Shown: piece by piece, positions 1 through 9,547 of the stretch | How the letters are laid out: each line of letters begins with the position of its first letter | How positions within the stretch are numbered: position 1 is the first letter of the stretch | DNA from: CADEED01 sp963839685 | GTDB taxonomy: Bacteria; Pseudomonadota; Gammaproteobacteria; Steroidobacterales; Steroidobacteraceae | Direction of reading: 5' to 3' | DNA: 64,000 bases | Assembly (NCBI GenBank): GCA_963839685.1 | Contig: CAWIVS010000010.1 | Coordinates: 248,001 to 312,000 of the forward strand | Position numbers and translations under genes: made by a program | Notes under the pieces: model-generated | Told to the model about the DNA's origin: nothing | Seen by the model: the letters and a program-made list of their open reading frames with translations, nothing else | Databases searched by the model: none

Positions 1-714
1 AACCGCGTTGAAATGCAGGCTCACGAAAACCGGGCGTGCCTCGCGCGCGCTCAGTTGCAGTTCCTCGATGGCTTTTTCGGCCAGCAGGTCGGTGAGATAG
101 CCGTGATCCGTGAGGATGCGTTCGCCATCGATGATCGGGCTCGGGTCATCCTTGCCATGACCGAAATAGAACGAATAGCCGCTGTACATGCCGAAGAAGC
201 GGTCGTAGCCGCTCTTCAGCGGCCCGAATTTCGGCGGCTTGCCGAGATGCCACTTGCCGAACAGCGAGGTGCGATAACCGAGCTTGCGCAGCTGCGCCGG
301 CAGCGTCGGAATGTCGGTGGGCAGCCCGATCTTCTCTTCGTGATCGAACGCCAGTGGTTCATCCAGCCCGACGCGCAGCCGGCCGGGTTCGCGGCCCGTG
401 ATGAGCGCGACGCGAGTCGGCGAGCACACCGGCGAGCTGGCGTAGGCCTGCGTGAGCAACACGCCGTCGCGCGCCAGCGAATCGAGGCGCGGGGTCGAGA
501 AGTTGCGCCCGTAGCAGCTCAGGTCCGCGTAGCCGAGATCGTCCGCCAGCATGAAGACGATGTTTGGCAGGGCGGGGCGGCCCGCGGCACGCACCTTGTG
601 CGGCGCCAGGCCGAGGCCCAACGAGCCCGCCAGCGACCCGGCGAGCACCTGCCGGCGCGTGATGGCGCTGCGCCCGGCGAATTCCGACTCGCGCGTGCGC
701 TGGCTGAGCTGCAT
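1..714 (-). CDS. Sulfatase, N-terminal part (runs off the window)
   Basis: A formylglycine-dependent sulfatase that would hydrolyse sulfate esters outside the cytoplasm. The first 238 residues are visible and the C-terminus lies beyond base 1. A twin-arginine signal (TRRQVL at residues 19-24, then a Gly/Ala/Leu stretch) precedes the mature domain, which begins with the metal-binding motif ADDLGYAD. The signature CSPTR places the Cys to be converted to formylglycine at residue 97, and a GKWHLG motif follows near residue 150. The start at 714 has a GGGGGA ribosome site just upstream. It is divergent from the TetR gene, with 94 bases between. The family call is secure; the substrate cannot be judged. 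Confidence 0.93.
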   Translation of the reverse strand, partial: MQLSQRTRESEFAGRSAITRRQVLAGSLAGSLGLGLAPHKVRAAGRPALPNIVFMLADDLGYADLSCYGRNFSTPRLDSLARDGVLLTQAYASSPVCSPTRVALITGREPGRLRVGLDEPLAFDHEEKIGLPTDIPTLPAQLRKLGYRTSLFGKWHLGKPPKFGPLKSGYDRFFGMYSGYSFYFGHGKDDPSPIIDGERILTDHGYLTDLLAEKAIEELQLSAREARPVFVSLHFNAV

Positions 715-759
715 CGATTCCCCCTACCATGAAGACCGGCCCGCAACCCGGGTACACTG

Positions 760-795
760 GTTCTTATATGAATTGGTATTCACAAAAATATGAAC
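760..795. promoter_or_regulatory. Imperfect inverted repeat, probable TetR operator
   Basis: Between the divergent sulfatase and TetR genes, GTTCTTATATGAAT (760-773) and ATTCACAAAAATATGAAC (778-795) form an imperfect inverted repeat. The stretch is AT-rich in a GC-rich setting and would overlap promoters for both genes. TetR family members usually bind such sites next to their own gene, so autoregulation and control of the sulfatase is the likely role (inference). Confidence 0.5.
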
Positions 796-808
796 ATGCA
801 TTCAGCTT

Positions 809-1465
809 ATGAGTCAAGAGACTTCTGACCCGGCACCGCGCTGGAGCCTGCCGGTCAAGCAGACTCGCGCCCGCAAGACGCGCGACAAGCTGCTGGCGGC
901 CGGCTTCAAGTTATTGCGCCGCAAGCACTTTGATGACCTGTCGGTAGCGGACCTCGCAAAAACCGCCGGTTGCGCGGTCGGCTCTTTCTACCTGCGCTTC
1001 GTCGACAAGGACCAATACTTCCTGGCCATTGCCGAGGTGCGGCGCGAACAAAGCCGTGCCCTGCTCGAGACCTGGTACCAGGGGGCGACGCACGATTCAC
1101 TGGTCGCCCGTGCCGTGGCGCGCGAGCTGGAATTCGTACTCGAGCATCCGAACTTCTGGCGCGCGGCGCTGCGCAAGGGCGCCACCGATCAGACTTTCTG
1201 GCAGGAATTTCGCGAGCTCGGCCGGCATTCCGTGGTGCGCTTTCTCGAGTGTCACGCGCAGCTGCTCGGCCGAGAGCTGTCGGAGGAAGAAGTCGAGCGC
1301 ATCCGCTTCGCGTTCCAGATGGTGCGCGGCACGCTCAACAACACGCTCATGAATCAGCCAGGACCGTTCCAGCTCGAGGATCCGGTGTTCCGCCGGCAGA
1401 TGGAGCGCGCGTTCCACCTGATCGCGGGCATCGACGCCGCCGACGAGCCGGCCGCAAAGCGCTAG
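809..1465 (+). CDS. TetR/AcrR family transcriptional regulator
   Basis: A 218-residue one-component regulator. The N-terminal helix-turn-helix covers about residues 25-70 (pattern ARKTRDKLLAAGFKLL, then LSVADLAKTAGCAVGSFYLRF), typical of TetR, followed by an all-helical ligand and dimer domain about 140 residues long. It is transcribed away from the sulfatase, and an inverted repeat lies in the shared intergenic region, so repression of itself and of the sulfatase is plausible. The inducer is unknown. The 267 bases between this gene and the next hold no clear gene; a small CCCGC-TTC-GCGGG hairpin at 1506-1518 is the only structure noticed. Confidence 0.92.
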   Translation: MSQETSDPAPRWSLPVKQTRARKTRDKLLAAGFKLLRRKHFDDLSVADLAKTAGCAVGSFYLRFVDKDQYFLAIAEVRREQSRALLETWYQGATHDSLVARAVARELEFVLEHPNFWRAALRKGATDQTFWQEFRELGRHSVVRFLECHAQLLGRELSEEEVERIRFAFQMVRGTLNNTLMNQPGPFQLEDPVFRRQMERAFHLIAGIDAADEPAAKR

Positions 1466-1732
1466 CCAGGGGGTTTGCCCACCCCGCCGGCTCCTGCAGC
1501 AATTTCCCGCTTCGCGGGGACGCATGAACACGTCATGGACCGCACGACGTAGTTATGACATGGCTCGTGGTGTCGCCGCGCCTTGATGAATGGGCACGTC
1601 AAACGCGCGCGCTTGCGCAGAGCCGCAGCGAGCGGCGGGTTTGAGCAGCATTTTTGCGGCGCGTCGTCGGGCGGATGCGCACGTGCGCCGGAACGACGCC
1701 AAACGCCCGCCGGATGGTGGTCCAATAGCGCC

Positions 1733-3961
1733 ATGCGGCAGACGCGGCGGCAATTTCTCCAGATCAGCGCGCTTGGCAGCGGCTCACTGCTGGTTTCGTT
1801 CAGCCTGCCGGCGGTGACGCGCGCCGCCGCCGATGGCGCCGCGCTCGCTGCACAGCCGGTATCGCTGGGCGTCTTCGTGCGCATTGATCCGGACAACCGC
1901 ATCGTGATCGGAGCGCGCGGTTGCGAGATTGGACAGGGGGTACGCACCTCGCTGCCCATGCTCATCGCCGAAGAGCTCGAAGTGCGCTGGGACCAGGTGC
2001 AGGTGGAACAGCTGCCATACGGCATCAAGGAAGGCGACAAGCCGGGCACGTTCGCCCCGCGTTACGGACCGCAGGGTGCGGGCGGCAGCACCAGCATTTC
2101 CGATGGCTGGCAGGAATTGCGCCAGGCCGGTGCGCAGATCCGCGAACTGTTGATCACGGCCGCCGCCCAGGCCTGGAACGCGCCGGCGGGTAGTTTGACG
2201 GCGCGTGAAGCCGAGGTGCGGCACCCGGATGGCCGCCGCCTCACGTATGGCGAGCTGGCCGCGCGCGCCGCATCTCTGCCGCTGCCTGCGGGGCCGTTCA
2301 CGCTCAAGGATGCAAAGGACTTTCGCATCATCGGCCGGCCTACCCGGGTTGCCGACTGCGCGGACATTGTCAGTGGCCGCGCGAGCTACGGCATCGATGC
2401 CTCCATGCCGGGCATGCTGTTCGCGGTCATCGCACGCTGCCCGTATTTCGACGGCCGGCTGAAATCGCTGGACGACGCCGCGGCCCGCAAGGTGCGCGGC
2501 GTGCAGGCCATCGTGCCGATCGCCCCGCCGGCCGCGGGCCATCTCACGCGCAATCTCGCTGCCGGCATCGCCGTGGTTGCGAACAGCACCTGGGCCGCGA
2601 TGCAGGGACGCAAGGCGCTGGTCGTGGAATGGGAGCCCGGCGAATGGGGCAAGGATTCATCGACTGCGCTGGAGCAGCGCTGCCGCGCGGCGCTTGGTGG
2701 AAATGACGGCATCGTGACCGGGCGCAGCCAGGGAGACATGGCGGCCGCGTGGGCGCGCGCCGCGCAACGCGTCGAAGCGGACTACCAGGTGCCGTTCCTC
2801 GCACACGCCACCATGGAACCGCCAGGGGCGACGATTGCCATCGGCGGTGGCCGCGTGAAACTCATCGCCTCCTTGCAGAGTCCCGGTGGTGCGTCACGCA
2901 TGATCAATGCCATCACCGGCATCCCGCGGCTCAACATCGACATCGAGCTGCCGCGGGCCGGAGGCGGCTTCGGGCGCCGGCTCGAAAACGACTTCGTGGC
3001 CGAGGCGGTGCTGATAGCGCAGTCGCTCGACAAGCCCGTGAAACTGGTCTGGACGCGCGACGATGACCTGCAGAACGATTTCTACCGGCCATTCGGCGTG
3101 CACCGCATGCGTGCGGCGCTGGATGCGGATGGCAAGGTGACCGGCTGGTCGCACCGCGTGGCGGCCACCTCGCGCAAGTTCCGCGCCGATCGCGACGACG
3201 ACCCGGAGTGGGTGGGCACGCTCGACGTCGATGGCTTCCCGGCGGCCTGCGTTCCTAACTACCTGGCAGAATTCGTGGACGTGCCATTCGGGCTGGCGCG
3301 CGGCTGGTGGCGGGCGCCGCTGCACACCTTCACGGCCTTTTCGGTGCAGAGTTTCGTCGACGAGGTGGCGCTGGCGGCCAAACGAGATCCACTCGAGCTC
3401 AGGCTGGAAATGCTGGGAGCGCCGCGCGACCTGGAATATCGCGATCACGGCGGCCCGGTGTTCAGCACCGGGCGGTTGAGTGGCGTGTTGCGCGAGGCGG
3501 CGCGGCGCATCGAGTATGGCCGCAAGCTGCCCAAGGGTCGCGGCATCGGCCTGGCGGCGCATTTCACCTTCGGCGGCTACACCGCGCATGCCATCGAGGT
3601 CGTCGCGCAGGCCAAGGGGTGGCGCATCGAACGCTGCGTGTGCGTCACGGATGTCGGGCAGGTCGTGAACCCGGCCGGAGTGCAGGCGCAACTCGAGGGC
3701 GGCACGGTGGATGGCATCTCCACCGCTCTCGGGCTCGAGATCACCGTCGAGAACGGCCGCATCCAGCAGTCGAACTTCGACGGTTATCCGCTGTTGCGGA
3801 TGCCAGAGGCACCCAGGGTGGAAACGCACATCCTGCCCTCGACGTTGACACCCTGTGGCGCGGGCGAGATGGGAATTCCCGGCGCCGCGCCGGCGCTGGC
3901 GAACGCTGTTCACGCCGCCACCGGCCAGCGCATCCGTCGCCTTCCCATGCGCCGGGCGTGA
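1733..3961 (+). CDS. Molybdopterin-binding aldehyde oxidase/xanthine dehydrogenase family protein (IorB-like)
   Basis: The large molybdenum-cofactor subunit of a periplasmic hydroxylase of the isoquinoline 1-oxidoreductase beta type, 742 residues. A Tat signal (TRRQFLQ near the N-terminus, then a hydrophobic stretch ending around PAVTRA) fixes the start at 1733; an open frame continues upstream but would bury this signal. GGGFGRR at residue 410 is the pterin-binding glycine motif and GAGEMG carries the conserved catalytic Glu at residue 712. These enzymes normally pair with a small [2Fe-2S] subunit (IorA) or an electron-transfer partner, and none is encoded beside it. The substrate is unknown. 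Confidence 0.88.
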   Translation: MRQTRRQFLQISALGSGSLLVSFSLPAVTRAAADGAALAAQPVSLGVFVRIDPDNRIVIGARGCEIGQGVRTSLPMLIAEELEVRWDQVQVEQLPYGIKEGDKPGTFAPRYGPQGAGGSTSISDGWQELRQAGAQIRELLITAAAQAWNAPAGSLTAREAEVRHPDGRRLTYGELAARAASLPLPAGPFTLKDAKDFRIIGRPTRVADCADIVSGRASYGIDASMPGMLFAVIARCPYFDGRLKSLDDAAARKVRGVQAIVPIAPPAAGHLTRNLAAGIAVVANSTWAAMQGRKALVVEWEPGEWGKDSSTALEQRCRAALGGNDGIVTGRSQGDMAAAWARAAQRVEADYQVPFLAHATMEPPGATIAIGGGRVKLIASLQSPGGASRMINAITGIPRLNIDIELPRAGGGFGRRLENDFVAEAVLIAQSLDKPVKLVWTRDDDLQNDFYRPFGVHRMRAALDADGKVTGWSHRVAATSRKFRADRDDDPEWVGTLDVDGFPAACVPNYLAEFVDVPFGLARGWWRAPLHTFTAFSVQSFVDEVALAAKRDPLELRLEMLGAPRDLEYRDHGGPVFSTGRLSGVLREAARRIEYGRKLPKGRGIGLAAHFTFGGYTAHAIEVVAQAKGWRIERCVCVTDVGQVVNPAGVQAQLEGGTVDGISTALGLEITVENGRIQQSNFDGYPLLRMPEAPRVETHILPSTLTPCGAGEMGIPGAAPALANAVHAATGQRIRRLPMRRA

Positions 3962-4027
3962 GTCAGGATTCAGCGTGCGTTAAGAAGCCGGGGCGCAATC
4001 TGTCATCACTCGATGAAAGGTTGCGAA

Positions 4028-4378
4028 ATGAGCCGTTACTTCCCGACAGTCCTCATCACTGCGTTGCTGCTACCGGGTCTGACGGCCTGTACCAGTACCC
4101 AAAAATGGGCTTCCGCCGGCGGCAATCGTCAAGACGGCGTGGTGCGGCTCTCATACGATTACGCCGAATTTCACCAGCCCGAGATGAGTGATGCGGAGGC
4201 CAAGGCGCTGGCGTTGAATCGCTGCAATGCCTGGGGCTACCGGGAAGCGGAGCCCATCGCCGGACAGGTTCGCCAGTGCGCCAACATGGACGACGGCAAC
4301 TGCAACCTGTGGACGGTGACGCGCGAATACCAATGCAAGGACGGTGAAGTTTCCTACGCGAGCCGCCTGTCGCGCTGA
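4028..4378 (+). CDS. YecR-like lipoprotein
   Basis: A 116-residue lipoprotein. The signal ends in a lipobox LTAC, and the mature part contains the pattern DGVVRLSY, an Ala-rich helix with NRCNAWGY, and VTREYQC, with four further cysteines that could pair. This resembles the YecR-like lipoprotein family, whose function is unknown. The start at 4028 is preceded by GAAAGG at 4015-4020, which favours it over an in-frame ATG 15 bases upstream. It appears to be a single-gene unit. Confidence 0.65.
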   Translation: MSRYFPTVLITALLLPGLTACTSTQKWASAGGNRQDGVVRLSYDYAEFHQPEMSDAEAKALALNRCNAWGYREAEPIAGQVRQCANMDDGNCNLWTVTREYQCKDGEVSYASRLSR

Positions 4379-4468
4379 CTGCGCGCCGGCTCGCAAACTC
4401 ATCAAGTACCTTATGTTTATGCGGCGCGGATGCGCCCGGCGGATGCGCCCGTGTAAGCTTTGCGCCAC

Positions 4469-6445
4469 ATGTCCATCATCGACCGCATCCTCGGCCGCAC
4501 TCCGCCGGAAGGTCCGCAGATCCGCACGCCCGCCCGCAGGCCGCCGCGGGTCACGGAAATGCCGGCCACCGCTATTCTCCAGCCGGCAACGGCGCAGTCC
4601 GTGCCGCCCTCCGTGCCGCCCGCGTCCGATGTGTCGGAAGGCGTCGTGCGTGTCTACGACCAGTTCGGCCGCACCATCTCCATCGGTCGCGAGGCCTGGC
4701 GTCGCGACGTGCTGCTGCCCAATCTCGCTACCAGCCATGGCGACGCGGATGCGCTCTACGAACTCGTGACCAGCGCATTGAGTGACGGCTTCGCGCCGGA
4801 CGTACTGGAGGCTGCGCGCTGGCTGGCCGACAATGATCAAGACCCGCAGCGCGGCGCCACGGTGCTCGGCGTGGTGTTGCTGCAGACCAGGGACTACGAC
4901 GGGGCACGCGAAGTGCTGGAGCGCGCCATTTCCCGGCATGGCGAGAACGCCTACCTATTGGCGAACCTGGCGCGCGTGTATGCCGCGCTCGGCGACCAGG
5001 AACGCGCCGATGCGCTCATCTGGCGTGCACTCGAGCTGGATCCGAACGAGGCCACTTCCCTCAACTGGCTGATCGCGAACCTCAGCGCGAGCGACGGGCA
5101 GGAAGCGACCCTCGCGGCCTGCGCGCGCGCGGCGACGTTTGCCGGCAGCTGGCGGCCGCAGTTGTGGCTGGCGCGCGATGCATTGGCGCGCGGCGATCTG
5201 GCAACGGCGACGCAGCTCTATGAAGAGGCGCTGGGGCGCGTCAATCCGGCGCCGGCCGATCTGCTCATGCAGCTCAGCGGCGATCTCGGTAACCGCGGGC
5301 ACACGGAACTGCTGGTGCGCCTGACCCAGCCGCGTTTCGAGCTGGCGGCACACGGTCTCACCGTGGGCAACAACCTGCTGCGCGCCTACCTAGAACTCGG
5401 CATGTTCGCCGAGGCGCGCAAGCTGCTCGAAATGCTCTATTCGCAGCAGCGCCCCGATTGGCGCGAACAGCTTACTGTCTGGGAACAGAAACTCGATGAC
5501 GCGCAGAAGCGTTATGGGGAAGTCACGGCGCCCCTCGATATCGTGCTGATGCGCCTCGAGCAGCCGGTCTGGGCGCGTGGCGTGCTCGGTTTCGATGCGC
5601 TGTTGCCCGCGAAGATGGCGTCCGCGCCGCGCATTCACTTTATCTGCGGCAGCGGCGAGGCTCACGAGGATGCGGGCGGCAAGGTCGTCTCGCAGCCCAC
5701 CAACGATCTTGGACGCCTGGCGCGTGCCCTGCCGATGTTCTTCGCCGAGGAAATGTTCCTGCGCACCAGCGCTCGCACGGCGTTCCTGCTGCCGTGGATG
5801 AAACAGGGTGGTTTCATCCTTTCGGCGCGGCCGTGGACCACGGCGTTCCTGCCGCCCGACCATACGCCGCCGGACCTGTTCGTGTTCCTGCACGTCGACG
5901 CGCGCGAAACTCCCTGGCTGCTGCGCGTCTCCATCGAGAACGCGCAGCGACTGGCGACAGCTGTGACCTTCGAACAGGCCTTTTCGCTGGAGACCGCGGG
6001 TCGCGACGTGCTGGCACTGCTCAATGACCTGGTGCCGCGCCTCACCATACTGCTGGCGCTGCGACGTGAAGATGCCGCATCGGCGCTCGCCATGCCGCCG
6101 CCGGAACTGCTGCCGGGATATATCGCCGGACTCGAGCAGGCGCTCGCCGTGGGATTGGCCGCGCGCCAGCAAGGCGGCGCAAACTTTCTGCACCAGGAAC
6201 GCTCGATCTTCGATCACCTGTTCGACGTGGCGCTGGGCGGTGCAGAGTTGCTGCGCCCGAGGTTATTGCTGGTGAATGCGCTCGAGAACCAGGCGCGGCG
6301 CCGGCCGGAGATGGTGCGCGAGTACCTGGAGCGGCTCACGCTGCTGCAACAGCAACACGCATTACCGGAAGGCGCCGGAAGCACGCTGGTGGAGAAGGGT
6401 GTCAGGACGGTCGCGGAGAAAGCGCAGGCAGATCCTGCCGCTTGA
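4469..6445 (+). CDS. Tetratricopeptide repeat protein
   Basis: A 658-residue protein without a signal peptide. Helical TPR-like repeats span roughly residues 95-260 (for example the pairing ARVYAALGDQERAD and ALELDPNEA). The C-terminal half has no motif I recognise. A TTG codon lies nine bases upstream of the chosen ATG. TPR regions act as protein-binding scaffolds; the partner is unknown. The short gap to the amidohydrolase suggests possible co-transcription. Confidence 0.7.
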   Translation: MSIIDRILGRTPPEGPQIRTPARRPPRVTEMPATAILQPATAQSVPPSVPPASDVSEGVVRVYDQFGRTISIGREAWRRDVLLPNLATSHGDADALYELVTSALSDGFAPDVLEAARWLADNDQDPQRGATVLGVVLLQTRDYDGAREVLERAISRHGENAYLLANLARVYAALGDQERADALIWRALELDPNEATSLNWLIANLSASDGQEATLAACARAATFAGSWRPQLWLARDALARGDLATATQLYEEALGRVNPAPADLLMQLSGDLGNRGHTELLVRLTQPRFELAAHGLTVGNNLLRAYLELGMFAEARKLLEMLYSQQRPDWREQLTVWEQKLDDAQKRYGEVTAPLDIVLMRLEQPVWARGVLGFDALLPAKMASAPRIHFICGSGEAHEDAGGKVVSQPTNDLGRLARALPMFFAEEMFLRTSARTAFLLPWMKQGGFILSARPWTTAFLPPDHTPPDLFVFLHVDARETPWLLRVSIENAQRLATAVTFEQAFSLETAGRDVLALLNDLVPRLTILLALRREDAASALAMPPPELLPGYIAGLEQALAVGLAARQQGGANFLHQERSIFDHLFDVALGGAELLRPRLLLVNALENQARRRPEMVREYLERLTLLQQQHALPEGAGSTLVEKGVRTVAEKAQADPAA

Positions 6446-6517
6446 CGGTCACGCACCTCGATGCGTGCACGTCGTGGCAATTGTGCGCACGCCCCTGGAT
6501 TTGAGTACATTGCGGCA

Positions 6518-7840
6518 ATGATTCACATGAGGCCGCTCGTGGCCTGGCTCTTTGCCCTGGTACTCGTGGGCGCCGCCGCCGCGCAGGACGTCGTGGACGC
6601 CAAACTACTGGCCGACATCGGCCGGATTCGCGCCATCGACAATCACATGCATGGTGACGCGGTGGATGCCTCTCGCCCGACGCGATGGCGTGACGACAAT
6701 CCGCTCGGTACGCCGCGTTATCCCGACGTCGTTGGATTGCAGCGTAACAATCCCGAGTGGCGGACCGCGTGGTTCGCGCTGTATGGATACAGCTACGCCG
6801 ACGCCGAACTGCCGCACCTGAAGAGCCTGCTGGCGAGCAAGCGTCAGACACTCGCAAACGCCGGCGTCAACTGGCCGAGCATCGTGCTCGATACGGCGGG
6901 CGTGGACATCGCGCTGCTCAATTCAGTACGGCCCGGTGCCGGGCAGACCAACGGCCGCTTCCGCTGGGTGCCGTACGCGGATCCACTGCTGCGGCCGTTC
7001 GCGGCTGAGGCCAGCTGGCTGGAATATTCGGGAGGTGACCTCTCGATCGCGATGCTGCTGCGGGACGTCGGCTTCAGCCGGCCACCACCGACACTCACCG
7101 AGTACCGCATCAATATCGTGAACGCCACACTGGCGCGCTGGAAAAGAGGCGGCGCCGTGGCGATCAAGTTCCTGAGTGCCTACGCACGCTCTCTGGATTT
7201 CGAGGTGGTCGACGAGGCGACCGCCACGCCGGTGTATCTCAAGGCGGTCAAGGGCGCCGAACCTCTCACCGATCCCGAACAAAAGCTGCTCGAGGACTAT
7301 CTTTTCAACGCGATTTGCGCGGCTGCCGGTGCGCAGGGACTGGTGGTGCACATCCATACCGGCAACGGTGATGGGCCTTACTTCAACAACGGTCGCGCCA
7401 ACCCGGCGCTGCTCGAGAACGTCATCAATTCACGCCCGCAGCGCAAGACCAGTTTCGTACTGCTGCATGGTGGCTGGCCCTACGACGACCTGGCCCAGGC
7501 CATGACCGACAAGCCGAATACCTATGTGGATTTCTCCGCGCAGACGTTTTACCTGGCGACCCACCAGATCTCCGAGGTGCTGCGCAACTGGCTGAGCTGG
7601 CACCCGGAGAAGGTGCTGTTCGGCTCGGACGCCTATTCCGATGTCGACTCGCCGCTCGCCGATTGGGAAGAAAAGGAATTCCTGATGACGAGCAAGGCGC
7701 GGCGCGCGCTCGCCATCGCGCTCACGGCCATGATGCAGAATGGCGAGATCACGCGTGAGCGCGCGGCGGAGATCGCGCGACTGGTGTTGCGCGACAACGC
7801 CATGAAGCTCTACGGACTTGGCGCGCCGGCCGCGCCGTGA
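6518..7840 (+). CDS. Exported amidohydrolase family protein
   Basis: A metal-dependent hydrolase of the amidohydrolase superfamily (amidohydro-rel/PF04909-like), about 440 residues, with a cleavable signal peptide (LFALVLVGAAAAQ). Metal-binding features appear in order: NHMHGD (His43 and His45), HIHTGNGDG, LLHGGWPYDD and the terminal GSDAYSD aspartate. The substrate is not predictable; relatives hydrolyse or decarboxylate cyclic compounds. An alternative start at 6527 would leave the same signal peptide. Its stop overlaps the GTG start of the next gene, so the two are probably translationally coupled. Confidence 0.82.
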   Translation: MIHMRPLVAWLFALVLVGAAAAQDVVDAKLLADIGRIRAIDNHMHGDAVDASRPTRWRDDNPLGTPRYPDVVGLQRNNPEWRTAWFALYGYSYADAELPHLKSLLASKRQTLANAGVNWPSIVLDTAGVDIALLNSVRPGAGQTNGRFRWVPYADPLLRPFAAEASWLEYSGGDLSIAMLLRDVGFSRPPPTLTEYRINIVNATLARWKRGGAVAIKFLSAYARSLDFEVVDEATATPVYLKAVKGAEPLTDPEQKLLEDYLFNAICAAAGAQGLVVHIHTGNGDGPYFNNGRANPALLENVINSRPQRKTSFVLLHGGWPYDDLAQAMTDKPNTYVDFSAQTFYLATHQISEVLRNWLSWHPEKVLFGSDAYSDVDSPLADWEEKEFLMTSKARRALAIALTAMMQNGEITRERAAEIARLVLRDNAMKLYGLGAPAAP

Positions 7841-8556
7841 ACCCGCTGCACGAGCGCATTCGCCGGCTGCCCGCCGGCGTCGAATTCCTCGTCGTCGTGA
7901 GCTGGTCCTTTGGCCTGCCCATATTTGCTTCGATCATGTCGCTGGGTACCGGTGGCGCAAGCGGATCACCGACCGGCGGCGCGCTGGTGTTCAACAACCT
8001 GGCGCTGCTGAACATCGTGGTGTTCGAGCTCATTCAGTCCGCGTTCCTGATCTGGTTCCTGCGCGTGCGCGGCTGGACGCTGGAAAAATTCGGTCTCTCG
8101 ATCACCTGGCGCGGCACCGGCCTTGGCTGGTTGTTGCTGGTGGGAACTTACGTACTGGCGATGGGCGTGCAGACGCTCGCTCAATGGATCATGCCACTGG
8201 AGATGCGGGTGGCGGTCCAGCAGTATCCGACGACCGATCCGCGCGTCAGCATGCAGCTGGTGTTCCTGGCATCCACGGTGAACGGCATCTTCGAGGAATT
8301 GTTCGTTGCCGGTTACATCATCACCGCTCTCAGGGAGACGCGTGGCATCTGGACGGCGATCAACGTGAGCACGGTCGTGCGACTGCTCTATCACATCTAC
8401 CAGGGGCCGATCGGCGTGATCACCATCGTGCCGCTGGGATTGCTGTTTGGATTCGTCTACGCGCGCACGCGCCAGCTGTGGCCGCTGATCTTCGCCCACG
8501 TGCTGATCGATATCATCGGGCTGTCGGCACTGGGCCGCGCGCTGGAAAGCCTGTGA
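7837..8556 (+). CDS. CPBP family intramembrane metalloprotease
   Basis: A 239-residue polytopic membrane protein with a GTG start inside the preceding stop codon (GTGA overlap). Several hydrophobic helices carry the three CPBP/Abi motifs: an EE pair (FEELFVAGY), a helix with LYHIYQG, and FAHVLIDII. The family includes CAAX-type proteases and bacteriocin self-immunity proteins. The usual arginine after the glutamate pair is not obvious here (EELFVAGY rather than EExxFRG), so activity is less certain than membership. Coupling to the amidohydrolase suggests a joint function. Confidence 0.82.
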   Translation: MNPLHERIRRLPAGVEFLVVVSWSFGLPIFASIMSLGTGGASGSPTGGALVFNNLALLNIVVFELIQSAFLIWFLRVRGWTLEKFGLSITWRGTGLGWLLLVGTYVLAMGVQTLAQWIMPLEMRVAVQQYPTTDPRVSMQLVFLASTVNGIFEELFVAGYIITALRETRGIWTAINVSTVVRLLYHIYQGPIGVITIVPLGLLFGFVYARTRQLWPLIFAHVLIDIIGLSALGRALESL

Positions 8557-8557
8557 A

Positions 8558-9409
8558 TTACGCCACCTGGCGGGCGTGCATTTCGCGCACCACGCGGCGC
8601 GCTTCGCGCTGCTTCAGCAGTTGCTGGTCCTGCACCCAGTCCAGCGTGTAGTTGGAGACCTCGCGCCAGCCGCTCTGCGCGATGATGAAGTGCGTGCGCC
8701 CCGGGAACTCGCGGTAATCGGTGGTCGCGAGCGAATTGCGGTAGGCGCGCGCATTGGCCAGGACGACCGACGGCGGCGCGAGGTGATCCTTGGAAGCCGC
8801 GATCAGCAATAGCGGCGCACGACTGTTCCGACGCACGTTGATCGTGGTCTCCGCGAACGGGTTCAGGTTGGCGAACTCGGCCTGCAACAATACGCGCCGC
8901 GGCCCCGGCACCGCGTAACGTTCAAAGGCTCGTTGCGCCTCCTCGCGCGACGAGGTGTTCATGAACGCATAGTGGAATTGTGCCGGCGTCAGGGCGACCG
9001 ATCGCCGGCTGCGGCGCGTTTTCAAAAGCTGCGGCGTGACCACCCGCATTTTGGTGTAGGGAAGTGTCCAGATTCCCCTGATGGGAGCGGATGCGACGGC
9101 CACGCCGCAGATTCCCAGGCCACGATCTAACAACGCCTGAACCACGAGTCCTCCGATGCCATGTCCGACCAGGATTGGCGGCTCATCGAGAGCGAGCACG
9201 AAGCGCTCGTAGTGATCCGTGATCTCGCGGAATCCCAGGTTTGCGAAGCTCTCCGGCGCCCGACGCAGCGTGCGGATATCGCGTTCCATCCCGGGCCAGC
9301 TCGGCGCATATACCATGTAGCCGTGCTCGGAATAGTTGTGTGCCCAGAATTCAAGGGCGAGCGGAGTCGTCCATAACCCGTGGATCAGGACGATGTTGTT
9401 AGATGACAT
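8558..9409 (-). CDS. Alpha/beta hydrolase with Gly in place of the nucleophile
   Basis: A 283-residue alpha/beta-hydrolase fold protein. The oxyanion region IVLIHGLW is at the N-terminus, the nucleophile elbow reads VGHGIGG with Gly84 where Ser, Cys or Asp is expected, and the later parts show SKDHLAPP (acid) and GRTHFI (His). A strong GGAGG precedes the ATG at 9409, so the start is firm. With no nucleophile it may be a non-hydrolytic family member such as a binding protein, or a mutated enzyme. No Tat or Sec signal is seen. It is convergent with the CPBP gene, with one base between. Confidence 0.83.
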   Translation of the reverse strand: MSSNNIVLIHGLWTTPLALEFWAHNYSEHGYMVYAPSWPGMERDIRTLRRAPESFANLGFREITDHYERFVLALDEPPILVGHGIGGLVVQALLDRGLGICGVAVASAPIRGIWTLPYTKMRVVTPQLLKTRRSRRSVALTPAQFHYAFMNTSSREEAQRAFERYAVPGPRRVLLQAEFANLNPFAETTINVRRNSRAPLLLIAASKDHLAPPSVVLANARAYRNSLATTDYREFPGRTHFIIAQSGWREVSNYTLDWVQDQQLLKQREARRVVREMHARQVA

Positions 9410-9547
9410 GAATCCTCCACAGCGGACTTCAGAATCTGCGCGTGGGCTGTCGTTGTCCAGCGACCGCGCGCAGGAGTTGTACGTACAACCTTTGGGCTGC
9501 GGGGATTTCCTAGTACGTGTGCGGCGCGACACGCTACCCTAGGCGGC

